This document shows positions 8,539 through 16,942 of a DNA stretch of 64,000 nt, piece by piece (the stretch's first letter is position 1; each line of letters starts with the position of its first letter). The DNA comes from Chitinophaga agri (GTDB lineage Bacteria > Bacteroidota > Bacteroidia > Chitinophagales > Chitinophagaceae): assembly GCF_010093065.1 (NCBI RefSeq), contig NZ_CP048113.1, positions 1,984,001-2,048,000 on the forward strand. Reading direction: 5' to 3'. Made by a program: the position numbers and the translations under genes. Below the pieces are notes generated by a model. That model was not told where the DNA came from. It did no database searches and worked only from the letters and a program-made list of their open reading frames with translations.

Positions 8539-8555
8539 ACATAGATTCTATATGT
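8539..8555 (-). promoter_or_regulatory. Imperfect palindrome upstream of ahpC, possible operator
   Basis: ACATAGA (8539-8545) and TATATGT (8549-8555) form an inverted repeat with one mismatch and a 3-nt centre. It lies about 75 nt before the ahpC start. Size and position suit an OxyR- or PerR-like site, but the sequence is not a clear match to either consensus. Confidence 0.25.
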
Positions 8556-8808
8556 CCTGTATGGTTATCCGGGTGCAAAATTGCGGGTATGTTCATTATT
8601 AATCAAATAGATTTTCAACTACCCCTTCATTGAAATTCTCTATATGCCCCCAAAAACTGCTCTCCTGCTGGTATTCCACTATTTTTTCTTTAAAAATAAG
8701 TGTCCTTAATACTTTTTTAACATAAAGTGAAGGCAAACGGAACAATTTGGCACGTTATTTAGTTATATATAGTACCCAAATTTCAATAATAAAATAAAAC
8801 GACAGGCT

Positions 8809-8928
8809 ATGAAACTTAAAAACGTACTCTTAGTGATCTTTACGATTGGTATTGCGCTCATTCCGTTAATTAAAAACGGTTTAGGTAAACATGATGAATT
8901 TGATGCAACCCAAGATCTATTCATTTAA
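8809..8928 (+). CDS. Small hydrophobic ORF, 39 residues
   Basis: ATG at 8809 to TAA at 8926-8928 encodes a 39-residue peptide beginning MKLKNVLLVIFTIGIALIPL, with one membrane segment (about residues 5-20) and a short polar tail rich in D/E/K. It is the only convincing frame in the 930-nt space between ahpC and bshB1. The start follows an A-rich stretch, as common in Bacteroidota. I know no family for it. It could be a small membrane peptide or a chance ORF; confidence is moderate to low. Confidence 0.4.
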   Translation: MKLKNVLLVIFTIGIALIPLIKNGLGKHDEFDATQDLFI

Positions 8929-9399
8929 TGGTTAATGCGCAAATAGTGCCGTATCCAGTAACCAAGTGCTTTCCTAACAGAAAGCAGGCACTGTTATGCC
9001 GGTCAATTTATCGTAGAATGGGAAATCTATCCCATTTGCTGATTGATTATCAATGTTATTCTCTGCCAATTCACTAATATTTCATTAGTTGCCGTTGCGG
9101 GGATAACACCCGCATGACACTCAGGTATACGCTTCCACCTCAGGCAGGTGGATGTCAACAAAAAAGGAATTACGAATTATAATTAATTGGTAATTCCTAT
9201 TTTGTTGCCCGCTCGTGAACAAGACTGTCATAATGACCATCATAAATCTACCGGATATCGTAAAACGACTACCGACAACCATCATAAAAAAGGCTTTCGC
9301 TACACTGCGAAAGCCTTTTTGCTATAATAGTATTTTACCTCAAAATTCCAGGTAGATTCCACATTTCATTGACACAGATGTTGTTAAACATCCACAGCG
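8929..9399. other. Gene-free spacer with three stem-loops
   Basis: No convincing coding frame. It holds a short stem CCACCT/AGGTGG (about 9134-9150), an 8-bp stem GGAATTAC (9166-9173) / GTAATTCC (9190-9197) flanked by A and T runs, and the bshB1 terminator at 9287-9320. Confidence 0.6.
9287..9320 (-). terminator. Perfect bidirectional terminator downstream of bshB1
   Basis: The 14-nt arm 9287-9300 (AAAAAGGCTTTCGC) pairs perfectly with 9307-9320 around a 6-nt loop. The A and T ends supply a U-run in either direction. It lies 80 nt past the bshB1 stop. Confidence 0.85.
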
Positions 9400-10134
9400 T
9401 CAGGTTACATTGTTAATCAGATCGCCGAAGCTCCTGATACCCAGCATCTTCACCGATTTGAATCCTTCCGCATAAGGTACACCTACCATCTTGCCAAAAG
9501 TGGCGTCTCTCGCTATCACACTTTCGAAAAATGCCGGAGAAGAAATATAGGTCTTCGGCTCATTATCCGCGGCTGGTGCGAGGAACTGGGTCTTATAAGC
9601 CCTTATTGCCTCTTTTTTACGTTCTATCACAGGTGTCACATCTACTACGAAATCAGGCGTCTCGTAACGGTCCTGCAGGAAATTAAAGACCTGTTTAGGC
9701 CTCCAGGGGGCCTGCAACGTACCCTTCTCATCCACGGTTTCAATTCGTCTCAGACCTGCCAGAAAACAGCTGTCTGCTATCAGACGGGCGGCCCTTCCGT
9801 GGTCAGGATGTCTGTCCTCAAATGCATTCGCCAGTACAATCTCCGGCTGATATTTACGGATCGCTGCGATCAGCTTCATCTGCTCCTCCGTATCATTACG
9901 GAAGAACCCGTCTTTCAGTCCCAGGTTATCTCTTACAGATAATCCCATTACCACAGCTGCGTCCGCAGCTTCCGCCGCCCTTATTTCAGGGGTACCACGC
10001 GTGCCGAGCTCTCCTTTTGTCAGGTCCAGTACGCCTACTTTCATCCCCTGTGCTGCATGTACCATCAGGGTACCTGCACAAGCCAGCTCCACATCATCAG
10101 GATGCGCAGCAATAGCCAGTATATCTACTTTCAT
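9400..10134 (-). CDS. bshB1: Bacillithiol biosynthesis deacetylase BshB1
   Basis: This 244-residue PIG-L/LmbE-family deacetylase removes acetyl from GlcNAc-malate in bacillithiol synthesis. AHPDD (H11, D13, D14) and RHPDHG (about 107-112) supply the zinc ligands and catalytic base. The N-terminus MKVDILAIAAHPDDVELACAG and the GELGTRGTPEIRAAEA segment are typical of BshB1 rather than other LmbE proteins. A probable bacillithiol-dependent enzyme (YfiT, 26194-26730) is also in the window, supporting use of bacillithiol. No bshA or bshC is visible here. Confidence 0.93.
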   Translation of the reverse strand: MKVDILAIAAHPDDVELACAGTLMVHAAQGMKVGVLDLTKGELGTRGTPEIRAAEAADAAVVMGLSVRDNLGLKDGFFRNDTEEQMKLIAAIRKYQPEIVLANAFEDRHPDHGRAARLIADSCFLAGLRRIETVDEKGTLQAPWRPKQVFNFLQDRYETPDFVVDVTPVIERKKEAIRAYKTQFLAPAADNEPKTYISSPAFFESVIARDATFGKMVGVPYAEGFKSVKMLGIRSFGDLINNVT

Positions 10135-10174
10135 CAGATATGTCCTTTCTTTTGGTGGAGTGCAAAGATAGTGC

Positions 10175-10699
10175 TTAGTTCGTCTTGGTGCGGATCATCA
10201 CCATAGGGATATTCGTGTTACTACAGCCAACTCCCGTCGGCTTACCGTTTAACTCGCCGTTAAACATCACGTTAATACTGTCAATATCTTTCCTGAGCAG
10301 GGCTGCTAGCATCTGTTCCTTGCTGGTATTGATGAGTGACCCATCGAGCAGATACTGAAAAGAGCTATCATTGCCGGCCTTCTCCAACTGCTTTTTATAT
10401 TCAGGTGATATTTCTGCGAACATCCGGGTATAGCGTTTCCGGGCAAAATCCACTGTCTCAATGAAGATGACACCGTTCTCCCCCTCCGGACCATATTTTT
10501 CCTTCAGCTTCTTGCCTTTTACAATATCTATCAGGGCTATCTTGCTGGGATCCAGTCCCTCCATTCCCTTTTTACTCAGTATACTGTCAACGAAAATAAG
10601 GGCGTTCTGCGGTACGCCAGGTACCGAACTCAGGTCTTGTGACATAGCTGCAGTTCCGCATATAAGCAGACATGCGATTATCAGAAATCTTAAATGCAT
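10175..10699 (-). CDS. Secreted protein with TonB-plug-like segments, function unknown
   Basis: The 174-residue product has a signal peptide (about 1-20, ending AMSQ). Residues near 47-84 (IDIVKG, then YGPEGENGVIFIET) look like the plug motif of TonB-dependent receptors, and the C-terminal part repeats the idea more weakly (LLRKDIDSINV to VMIRTKTN). Such short plug-like proteins occur in Bacteroidota without a barrel. I cannot assign a function. It sits 40 nt upstream of bshB1 on the same strand. Confidence 0.65.
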   Translation of the reverse strand: MHLRFLIIACLLICGTAAMSQDLSSVPGVPQNALIFVDSILSKKGMEGLDPSKIALIDIVKGKKLKEKYGPEGENGVIFIETVDFARKRYTRMFAEISPEYKKQLEKAGNDSSFQYLLDGSLINTSKEQMLAALLRKDIDSINVMFNGELNGKPTGVGCSNTNIPMVMIRTKTN

Positions 10700-10801
10700 A
10701 CATGAATGTACGGCAGATTTGCCAGAAAGGCGGGGGACCTATGTAGAAGGGATTGTTAAAATGAGAAATGGTCAGCCATAATGATCAATTGACCAGAAGG
10801 G

Positions 10802-11422
10802 TTAATAGTTATACGCACGTGAACCTCTGTACATCTCGATCTCCTGCACGATGACCTCAATGTCTTTATCCTCCTGGAGATCATATTCACTCTTCAGGTT
10901 ACCGCCGAAGAAAAAGGCAACTGTTTGCCACATACGGGCAGAGAACCCGCCTTTGAGCTCTTTGATGATCTCATAACAGTTCTCCCCTGTCTCACGACTG
11001 ATCAGCTTCATGAGCACCTTGCCCTGATAAACAGACAGGTTTTCGAGCTTGTTGCCAAACTCAGCCTTCATCTTCTTCTCTATTTCTGCAAGGTATTTCT
11101 TCTTCTCCTTTTTATCATGCAGTGTCGCCAGGTGGGCATTCACATCTTTCAATATCCGGGAGGCTGATTTAGCGTAAGGATAGGTGACATATACCGCATT
11201 GCGCAAGCGCGTCCAGGCTTCCCGCTGTTTACGGAACTTCCTGGGTAGCTTTTCTACGACTTCGAAAATCTGTAAGGTGATGTAAGGAATGGTGTCAGAA
11301 CCGACTACAATCGCACTCACTGCTATATTATCTGCCCCATGACGTTCCTGGGCATTTACCCTAAGGCCCGCAAAGCATGTAAAGCCGGCAAACAGGATGA
11401 TGAAAGCGGTGAGACGACGCAT
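10802..11422 (-). CDS. DUF4294 family protein, secreted
   Basis: A 206-residue protein with an N-terminal signal peptide (about 1-24, ending NAQ). I recognise the DUF4294 pattern in VGSDTIPYITLQIFEV, the K/R-rich middle (LHDKKEKKKYLAEIEKKMK) and LVKLISRETG-like LMKLISRETGENCYEII. The family is widespread in Bacteroidota, of unknown function, and probably periplasmic. It lies upstream of the plug-like protein on the same strand, separated by about 100 nt. Confidence 0.82.
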   Translation of the reverse strand: MRRLTAFIILFAGFTCFAGLRVNAQERHGADNIAVSAIVVGSDTIPYITLQIFEVVEKLPRKFRKQREAWTRLRNAVYVTYPYAKSASRILKDVNAHLATLHDKKEKKKYLAEIEKKMKAEFGNKLENLSVYQGKVLMKLISRETGENCYEIIKELKGGFSARMWQTVAFFFGGNLKSEYDLQEDKDIEVIVQEIEMYRGSRAYNY

Positions 11423-11474
11423 AAACTCCTAATGTAATCTTAAAATTATACTAAAGATATGCTAAATAAATGAT

Positions 11475-11488
11475 AGCTCACGTGAGCT
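11475..11488. promoter_or_regulatory. Perfect 14-bp palindrome upstream of the DUF4294 gene
   Basis: AGCTCACGTGAGCT is fully self-complementary and lies 53 nt before the DUF4294 start codon. The position suits an operator for a dimeric regulator, but no known box is matched. Confidence 0.35.
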
Positions 11489-12193
11489 GTAAAGCGAATA
11501 AATAAGATTATTAAAATATTAACGTATGCCAGTTGGCCGCCGGGGAAAAGCGTATTCATAGAAAAGCCTCTTCTGTAAATTAATTGAAATTAAACTTTAA
11601 GTAAACGATAGTATGGATTAATAATCAGCCAATTATGTAAATTAAGGAAGGAATGTATAGTAGGATCGTAGCACGTAGATAGCTGATATTCCCTACTACT
11701 ATATTACGCAAAATATTTATCATCACCTATTATTAGTTGAAATTAAATTCTAACTAACCCGTGGTTAAGCCGGTTTTTTCATAGTGTCATGTCAATCAGT
11801 CGCTTTATCGGCTATCCAGCTGCTCAGGGTCAACACCTGCCCTCTCCTTCGACTAGCAGCTGTACGAATGAAGAAAAATCTACTGTAAACTGGTTTTCAA
11901 TTCGTTACCTTATAATATTTGAATATTTATAGCCATTTTTCTATTCACCTCTACACACCTGCTACAACAGAAAACAAACTTTCATATCCTTCTGATTATC
12001 AAATATATAATACACTTTACTCAGTATTAAAATGGAACAGAATAGCCGCTGATTAACACTTAGTTGCATCCTAAGGCTGCAATCAACATCATTACGGTTT
12101 ACCTGTAGTTCACACAACGTATCCTATCCACCTGCCATGCATTTTTCAACCTCCAAAACTGCAACTGTTATTCATACCAGCAGGGCACCAACA
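11489..12193. other. Gene-free region with possible structured RNA
   Basis: I find no coding frame. On the + strand AACCCG/CGGTT is followed by a T6 run (about 11756-11779), which could end a transcript although no + strand gene precedes it. Further on, CAGCTGCT (11817-11824) pairs with AGCAGCTG (11855-11862) around an inner AGGG/CCCT stem. A small RNA here is possible but unproven. Confidence 0.3.
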
Positions 12194-12272
12194 GGTCACT
12201 TCAAGGTCACTTAAAGGGCACTTCAATATCCCCTAGATATTGAAGTGCCCTTTAAGTGACCTTGAAGTGGCC
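12194..12272. repeat. 37-bp inverted repeat built of three 11-nt units per arm
   Basis: Left arm units: GGTCACTTCAA (12194-12204), GGTCACTTAAA (12205-12215), GGGCACTTCAA (12216-12226), then TATC. The 5-nt centre CCCTA (12231-12235) is followed by the mirror image to 12272. The only mismatch (T12196 with G12270) is a U-G wobble in + strand RNA. A degraded fourth unit, GGGCACCAACA, may precede it at 12183-12193. It is too long and lacks a T-run, so it is not a standard terminator. Confidence 0.95.
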
Positions 12273-12309
12273 TATAGATGATAACATAGTAAGCCGATCA
12301 GGACATGAA

Positions 12310-12355
12310 AAAAAGGCGGACGTATCACAAACATGTCTGATACGTCCGCCTTTTT
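12310..12355 (-). terminator. Bidirectional terminator downstream of the alpha/beta hydrolase gene
   Basis: An 18-bp perfect stem (12310-12327 with 12338-12355, core GGCGGACGTATCA) around a 10-nt loop, with A/T ends giving a U-run both ways. It lies about 200 nt past the hydrolase stop. The stretch 12356-12559 holds no other clear feature. Confidence 0.8.
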
Positions 12356-12559
12356 AGTAAAAGCGATATTCACCCTACATACAAGATATTACCAAAATAA
12401 AATAGGCCTGCTATCACCTGTCGTGATCGCAGACCCTACTTCCCTGGTCTTTAATGTTTGCCGGATATGCTTATCAACTCAACCCTGGTTTTTAGGAAAT
12501 GTACGTTAGAAGTGGTTGAATTTGTCTGTAAGCAAGATAAGGCTTTCTGTGTTTATCTT

Positions 12560-13564
12560 TTATCTCACAGGCACCAGCCCCAGCTTATTTTCAGCAAAGG
12601 CCTGTATAGCCTTCTCGACGGCAGGCACATCACCGGAGGTAAGATAACAACCGATCACATGTGCATTAGCATTCGGGATGGCTACCGCCTCTTTCAGTTG
12701 CGGGGGCGTACCCAGCTGATTATGCATCTCAAGGATAGCTGACACCTTTACGGTCCCGTCCTGATGGGTCGCATCACGGTAATAATAGAGATTAAGTACA
12801 GGCTGCCTGATACTATGAAACAGCCCTGGTTCCATCGTTGTCTCCAGCAGACTTTCCAGCTCCACTACTCCTTCCAGCCGGTATTTATTATACCAGTATT
12901 TACCTATTTCCGGCGTCTCTGACGGCGATTGCCTGTATTTTCCGTTACAAACCAACTGCGCCAGTTGTAATCCCCAGGGATTATTAGCCAGGAATGCCAT
13001 ATCATCATTGATCGCGATATTCGGAGACATATTGATGATAGCAAATATATCATTGGGGTAGGTAGCTGCCAGTTTCAGCCCCAGCGTACTGCCCGTGGAA
13101 CATGTTACCAGGATCACCTTTTCACCCAAAGCTTTTCCAATGCTCAGTGCCTCCTTGGCGTCCTGCCACAGACCGGTGGCGGTCATCGTCAGCAGCGGTT
13201 CAGCAGTATCCAGGCCATGGGCATCCAGCCGGGACAGGAACAGGTTACAACCATATCTTTCCGCGAAATGACGGTGCACCGGGTCGCCTTCTTCCTGACT
13301 GGCAGAAAATCCATGGAGATATACCACGCTGTAAGGCGTCTTACGATGCAGGGAGTCATACCAGACGATCCGGGCTTCATTGTCAGGTTTCAGCTTGTGT
13401 CCCTGCTCTTTGTCACGGATATACTGATCCAGTGCGGGGGATTGCTGTGGTACGGTGGGTAATAGTGGATCGTACCGGGGAGTGGCGGGTCTTGGGCCAA
13501 GATAATATACGATTATCAGGGCAGCAACGACGATCAGGGATATTCTCAGCCAGCTGCTTTTCAT
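12560..13564 (-). CDS. Alpha/beta hydrolase, membrane-anchored
   Basis: The 334-residue protein has one N-terminal membrane segment (about 7-22) and an alpha/beta hydrolase domain (SVVYLHGFSASQEEGDPVHRHFAERYG, about 78-104). The nucleophile elbow reads VTCSTGST, so the first glycine of the usual GxSxG is replaced by threonine or cysteine. A late Asp (YYYRDATHQD) and His (NANAHVIGCY) complete a plausible triad. It resembles serine aminopeptidase/lipase-type hydrolases. Substrate unknown. It lies 68 nt downstream of ccmF, separated by a stem-loop. Confidence 0.75.
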   Translation of the reverse strand: MKSSWLRISLIVVAALIIVYYLGPRPATPRYDPLLPTVPQQSPALDQYIRDKEQGHKLKPDNEARIVWYDSLHRKTPYSVVYLHGFSASQEEGDPVHRHFAERYGCNLFLSRLDAHGLDTAEPLLTMTATGLWQDAKEALSIGKALGEKVILVTCSTGSTLGLKLAATYPNDIFAIINMSPNIAINDDMAFLANNPWGLQLAQLVCNGKYRQSPSETPEIGKYWYNKYRLEGVVELESLLETTMEPGLFHSIRQPVLNLYYYRDATHQDGTVKVSAILEMHNQLGTPPQLKEAVAIPNANAHVIGCYLTSGDVPAVEKAIQAFAENKLGLVPVR

Positions 13565-13582
13565 GGGAGTTTGTGTGTTGTT

Positions 13583-13627
13583 TTATTCCGGGAGGCAGGA
13601 TTAGCTGGCACCTGCCTCCGGGAATAA
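13583..13627. other. 17-bp inverted repeat between ccmF and the hydrolase gene
   Basis: Arms 13583-13599 and 13611-13627 (core GGAGGCAGG / CCTGCCTCC) pair with one mismatch around an 11-nt loop. No T-run follows on the minus strand, so it may shield an mRNA 3' end or act as a weak terminator after ccmF. Confidence 0.6.
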
Positions 13628-13632
13628 AAGCG

Positions 13633-16149
13633 TTATGACTGAATGGTTTTTGCCTTTGCCTTGTTCGCTTTCACACGTTGCACTATACTCATTACAAACC
13701 CAACTACCATCACCAGAATACCTAACCAAAGCACATTGATGTAGGGGAATATAAAGGCTTTCATCACAATATAATCTTTAAATGTATCCGATTCCTTCAC
13801 CTGCAGCTGAATCTTCTTCTCTGTAGGCAGAATTTTCGAGAACTTAACATACAGTGATAATGGCGATACGGTATCTGCGACTGTCACATCATATTTGCTG
13901 TCACGGATCGCATAGATCGGCATCATATTGTACTGTTCGTTATTCTTCGTGAATACTTTCAGACGGGCACCTACTGCCAGGTCATTTGGCTGCGCCACAT
14001 AATTTCTGTTCTGCGGCTGCGGCTCGATACCTTCCAGGATCATATAACCATTGGCAAAGAACACGGAATCGCCTGGTGCAACGGTATGTGTCGTATACTG
14101 AGCCGTATCACTCTTCTCATCCTTAATAGGTACTGCCGTGATATAGGTGAAGATGTCTTTTGTCAGATAATGCCTTGAATCCGGGTTAGGCGTCAGCTGC
14201 TGCTGTCCCTTATTACTCAGGAACGCGTCCGGATGCAGGGTGAATTTCTCGGTAATATTACCATTTTCCGGATTGCGGCGCTCATAACGCACCAGGTAAT
14301 AAGTCTTGGCATCTCCTTCTGCCAGGGAATCTCCCGCGTAAGTCACGTGATAATCGCCCATCTGTACCGGGAAGTTCTTCGGCAGCATGAGGTTCTCTCT
14401 TGCATTCTCCTTGCTTTCGCTTCCAAAGAATCCGCCATCCAGCATTCTCATCCTGTCGATAGAGATCACTTCCTTCTTGGCAGAAGACACCAGGATACCC
14501 AGCAGGATCATACCAAAACCAACGTGTGCTACAGAAGCACCCGCCGCCCTGATCTTACCTTTCTGGCCGATAATGATATACGCACCGTTGGCTACGATCG
14601 CATACACACTGGAGAACAGCATGATGTAAACAGCGACCTGCATACCTGCGCCGTAAGCGTCATAGGTCATATTGCCGAAGATACCTATCAGGCCTGTGAT
14701 CACCAGACTGATAACAGTCGGCACAGCGATCTTCTTCATAAAGAAGCCTTTCGGTGTACTCTTATATTTCAGATATTGTGAAATGGCGGTCAGCATACCT
14801 AATACGATCGCCACCCATATCTGTATCTGATTGAAATGGAAAGCGTTATCTGAAGGAGGTGCAATATCCTGCTTCAGTCCGAACAGCCCTTTCAGGTGCA
14901 GTCCGTTGAGTATCTTGTTCCAAACCGGAATAGATGTCGTAAAGGTGATCTGGATAGCAGAGATCATGAGGATCATCGATCCGATGAACAGCCAGAACTC
15001 ACGGGTGTAGGTACTTTCTTCCCTTGGTGATCTTGGCAGTTCCTTCCATCTCATGAACAACAGTACAAAGGAAGGAATCACGAATACGCCCATGTATACC
15101 AGCAACTGTCCGCTCATACCCAGGTCCGTGAAGGAGTGTACGGAAGTATCTCCGAGTACACCACTACGGGTGAGGAAGGTAGAATACAGGATCAGCATAA
15201 AGGTGATAAAGAAGAAGAAGAAGGTTATTCTCAGGGAATCACCGGAAGACCTGAAAGCCAGCAGGGTATGTATACCCGCTACCAGCGTGAGCCATGGTAC
15301 CAGGGAAGCATTCTCCACCGGGTCCCATGCCCAGTAACCACCGAAGGTCAGGGATTCATATGCCCAGGCGGCCCCCATCATAATACCGGTACCCAGGATC
15401 ATTGCGGAGAACAGTGCCCATGGCAATGCCGGCTTGATCCATTCTTTATATTCTCGGGTCCATACACCAGCCAGTGCATAAGCAAAAGGCAGGATTGTGG
15501 AAGCAAACCCGAGGAACAGCACCGGCGGGTGGATCACCATCCAGTAGTTCTGCAGGGATAGGTTCAACCCGTTACCGTCTTTTATGAAATCGAGGTAGTT
15601 CGCATTAGCGACCCATGGCAGTCCCTGATTTTCCTCTGCCAGACGTAGCAGCAGGAACGGGTTACTACCCACACGGTATCCTAATATATAGATGCCGATG
15701 AGCATACTGCTCAGGAATACCTGCGCCAGTGATACGGTAGCCATGACAGGTGCTTCCCATTTCTTACCGACACGTAACAGGATCAGTCCCAGTACACTGT
15801 GCCAGATGGACCATAACAGGAAACTACCCTCCTGGTCAGCCCAGAAGCTGGAGAGCAGGTAGCTTACCGGCAGGTCGCGGGAAGAGTTACGCCAAACGTA
15901 TTTGTATTCGAAATAGTGATTGTATAATGCATAGTACAGGCTGCCGAAGGTCGCGAAAACCGCGAAGGCCTGTATAATGAAAGCCCAGCGGGCCAGCTTC
16001 TTCCAGGATTCCTTTAAAATATCCTCTTTGGACTGTACCGACATGAAAAAGCTGATGGTAGCTACCATTGCCGCGATAAAAGCCAAAACCGCTGAAAAAT
16101 GTCCAATCTGTCCGGGCAACAGATGCTCCCCTATGTATTTTGTATCCAA
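13633..16149 (-). CDS. ccmF: Cytochrome c biogenesis heme lyase CcmF/CcsA family
   Basis: The 838-residue multi-pass membrane protein contains the heme-handling WWD motif as GGYWAWDPVENASLVPW, with conserved histidines nearby (VIHPPVLFLG). A soluble periplasmic domain (about 590-790) separates the main helices from a last one near 805-825. This matches CcmF, which attaches heme from CcmE to apocytochrome c outside the cytoplasmic membrane. It lies 97 nt downstream of ccmE on the same strand. ccmA, ccmB, ccmC and ccmH-type genes are not in the window. Confidence 0.93.
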   Translation of the reverse strand: MDTKYIGEHLLPGQIGHFSAVLAFIAAMVATISFFMSVQSKEDILKESWKKLARWAFIIQAFAVFATFGSLYYALYNHYFEYKYVWRNSSRDLPVSYLLSSFWADQEGSFLLWSIWHSVLGLILLRVGKKWEAPVMATVSLAQVFLSSMLIGIYILGYRVGSNPFLLLRLAEENQGLPWVANANYLDFIKDGNGLNLSLQNYWMVIHPPVLFLGFASTILPFAYALAGVWTREYKEWIKPALPWALFSAMILGTGIMMGAAWAYESLTFGGYWAWDPVENASLVPWLTLVAGIHTLLAFRSSGDSLRITFFFFFITFMLILYSTFLTRSGVLGDTSVHSFTDLGMSGQLLVYMGVFVIPSFVLLFMRWKELPRSPREESTYTREFWLFIGSMILMISAIQITFTTSIPVWNKILNGLHLKGLFGLKQDIAPPSDNAFHFNQIQIWVAIVLGMLTAISQYLKYKSTPKGFFMKKIAVPTVISLVITGLIGIFGNMTYDAYGAGMQVAVYIMLFSSVYAIVANGAYIIIGQKGKIRAAGASVAHVGFGMILLGILVSSAKKEVISIDRMRMLDGGFFGSESKENARENLMLPKNFPVQMGDYHVTYAGDSLAEGDAKTYYLVRYERRNPENGNITEKFTLHPDAFLSNKGQQQLTPNPDSRHYLTKDIFTYITAVPIKDEKSDTAQYTTHTVAPGDSVFFANGYMILEGIEPQPQNRNYVAQPNDLAVGARLKVFTKNNEQYNMMPIYAIRDSKYDVTVADTVSPLSLYVKFSKILPTEKKIQLQVKESDTFKDYIVMKAFIFPYINVLWLGILVMVVGFVMSIVQRVKANKAKAKTIQS

Positions 16150-16246
16150 ACCTGGTATTATTGAAAGCCCGCAGACGAAGCATCTGCGGACTGAAAATGA
16201 ATAATATTATCTATGAGTGGTAAATGGTAATATATATAATTATATA

Positions 16247-16639
16247 CTACATTTTGCCCATTGCCACCTGATCATCCTTGTATTTAGAAGGACACTTCAT
16301 CAGTATCTTGCTGCATTTGAACTCTTCACCTGACATTTTACCTGTGAGCACTACGCTCTCAGCTTTCTCGAAGTCGGTTGGTTTTGTACCATAGAATACG
16401 ACAGGTCTGGTTTCGCCTGTTTTATCAACTACATAAAAGCGGAACAGGTTGGCATCTTTCAATGGATCATACTCCATTGTCTTAGTAGAGTCCAGCTTTC
16501 CAATTACCTGAAATTCCTTTCCTTCTTTCTGTCTGGCCGTAGCAAATGTTTCATAAGTACTGAAATCGCCTGCTACAGTTACAATAACCCCTATAGCCAC
16601 CGCTATCAGTACCAGCAGAACAATGTTAGATTTCTTCAT
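16247..16639 (-). CDS. ccmE: Cytochrome c maturation heme chaperone CcmE, CxxxY type
   Basis: The 130-residue protein has an N-terminal membrane anchor (about 5-23) and an OB-fold periplasmic domain. CcmE binds heme covalently and passes it to CcmF. The proteobacterial heme-binding HxxxY motif is replaced by C116-P-S-K-Y120 (ILMKCPSKY). A CxxxY form is known from Desulfovibrio and archaea. The gene precedes ccmF. It is divergent from the ureohydrolase gene, and the shared spacer 16640-16869 should hold both promoters. Confidence 0.9.
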   Translation of the reverse strand: MKKSNIVLLVLIAVAIGVIVTVAGDFSTYETFATARQKEGKEFQVIGKLDSTKTMEYDPLKDANLFRFYVVDKTGETRPVVFYGTKPTDFEKAESVVLTGKMSGEEFKCSKILMKCPSKYKDDQVAMGKM

Positions 16640-16869
16640 ATCGCAAATAATTCAGATTCTTCCTTAATGCATCCTTAATCAAAGTCAAGAGCCATACAAC
16701 TTTGTTTTACGTCGATATACCCTCTTTGTCGCTAGCAAAATTACAGCAAAATGAACTTCAAGTGTCTTTTTTTACATAAAAGAGAACATGATCTTTATCA
16801 TATAAATAGTAAAAAGCTGGACAGACCCAACTGTGGAGTGCATCTTATGGTCAAAGCATCATAAATTAC

Positions 16870-16877
16870 TATCTTTG
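16870..16877 (+). promoter_or_regulatory. -7 promoter box of the ureohydrolase gene
   Basis: TATCTTTG is an exact match to the Bacteroidota TAnnTTTG -7 element. A matching -33 TTTG is weak. Transcription would start near 16883, giving a 5' UTR of roughly 76 nt before the ATG at 16959. Confidence 0.55.
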
Positions 16878-16915
16878 CGCCGGAAAAATCGTTTGTATGA
16901 ACGGTTGATGCCTAC

Positions 16916-16942
16916 GGGACCGCTTCAGGGCGGGCTCTTTTT
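16916..16942 (+). promoter_or_regulatory. Terminator-like hairpin in the 5' UTR of the ureohydrolase gene
   Basis: GGGACCGC (16916-16923) pairs with GCGGGCTC (16930-16937), 7 of 8 positions, and is followed at once by TTTTT (16938-16942). An upstream CGTT/AACG hairpin (16890-16903) precedes it. The arrangement suggests transcription attenuation before the start codon. Any ligand or signal is unknown. Confidence 0.4.

Noticed and set aside
12194..12272. The 37-bp inverted repeat as an intrinsic terminator
   Set aside because: No T-run follows on either strand, and a standard terminator for the same gene lies at 12310-12355.
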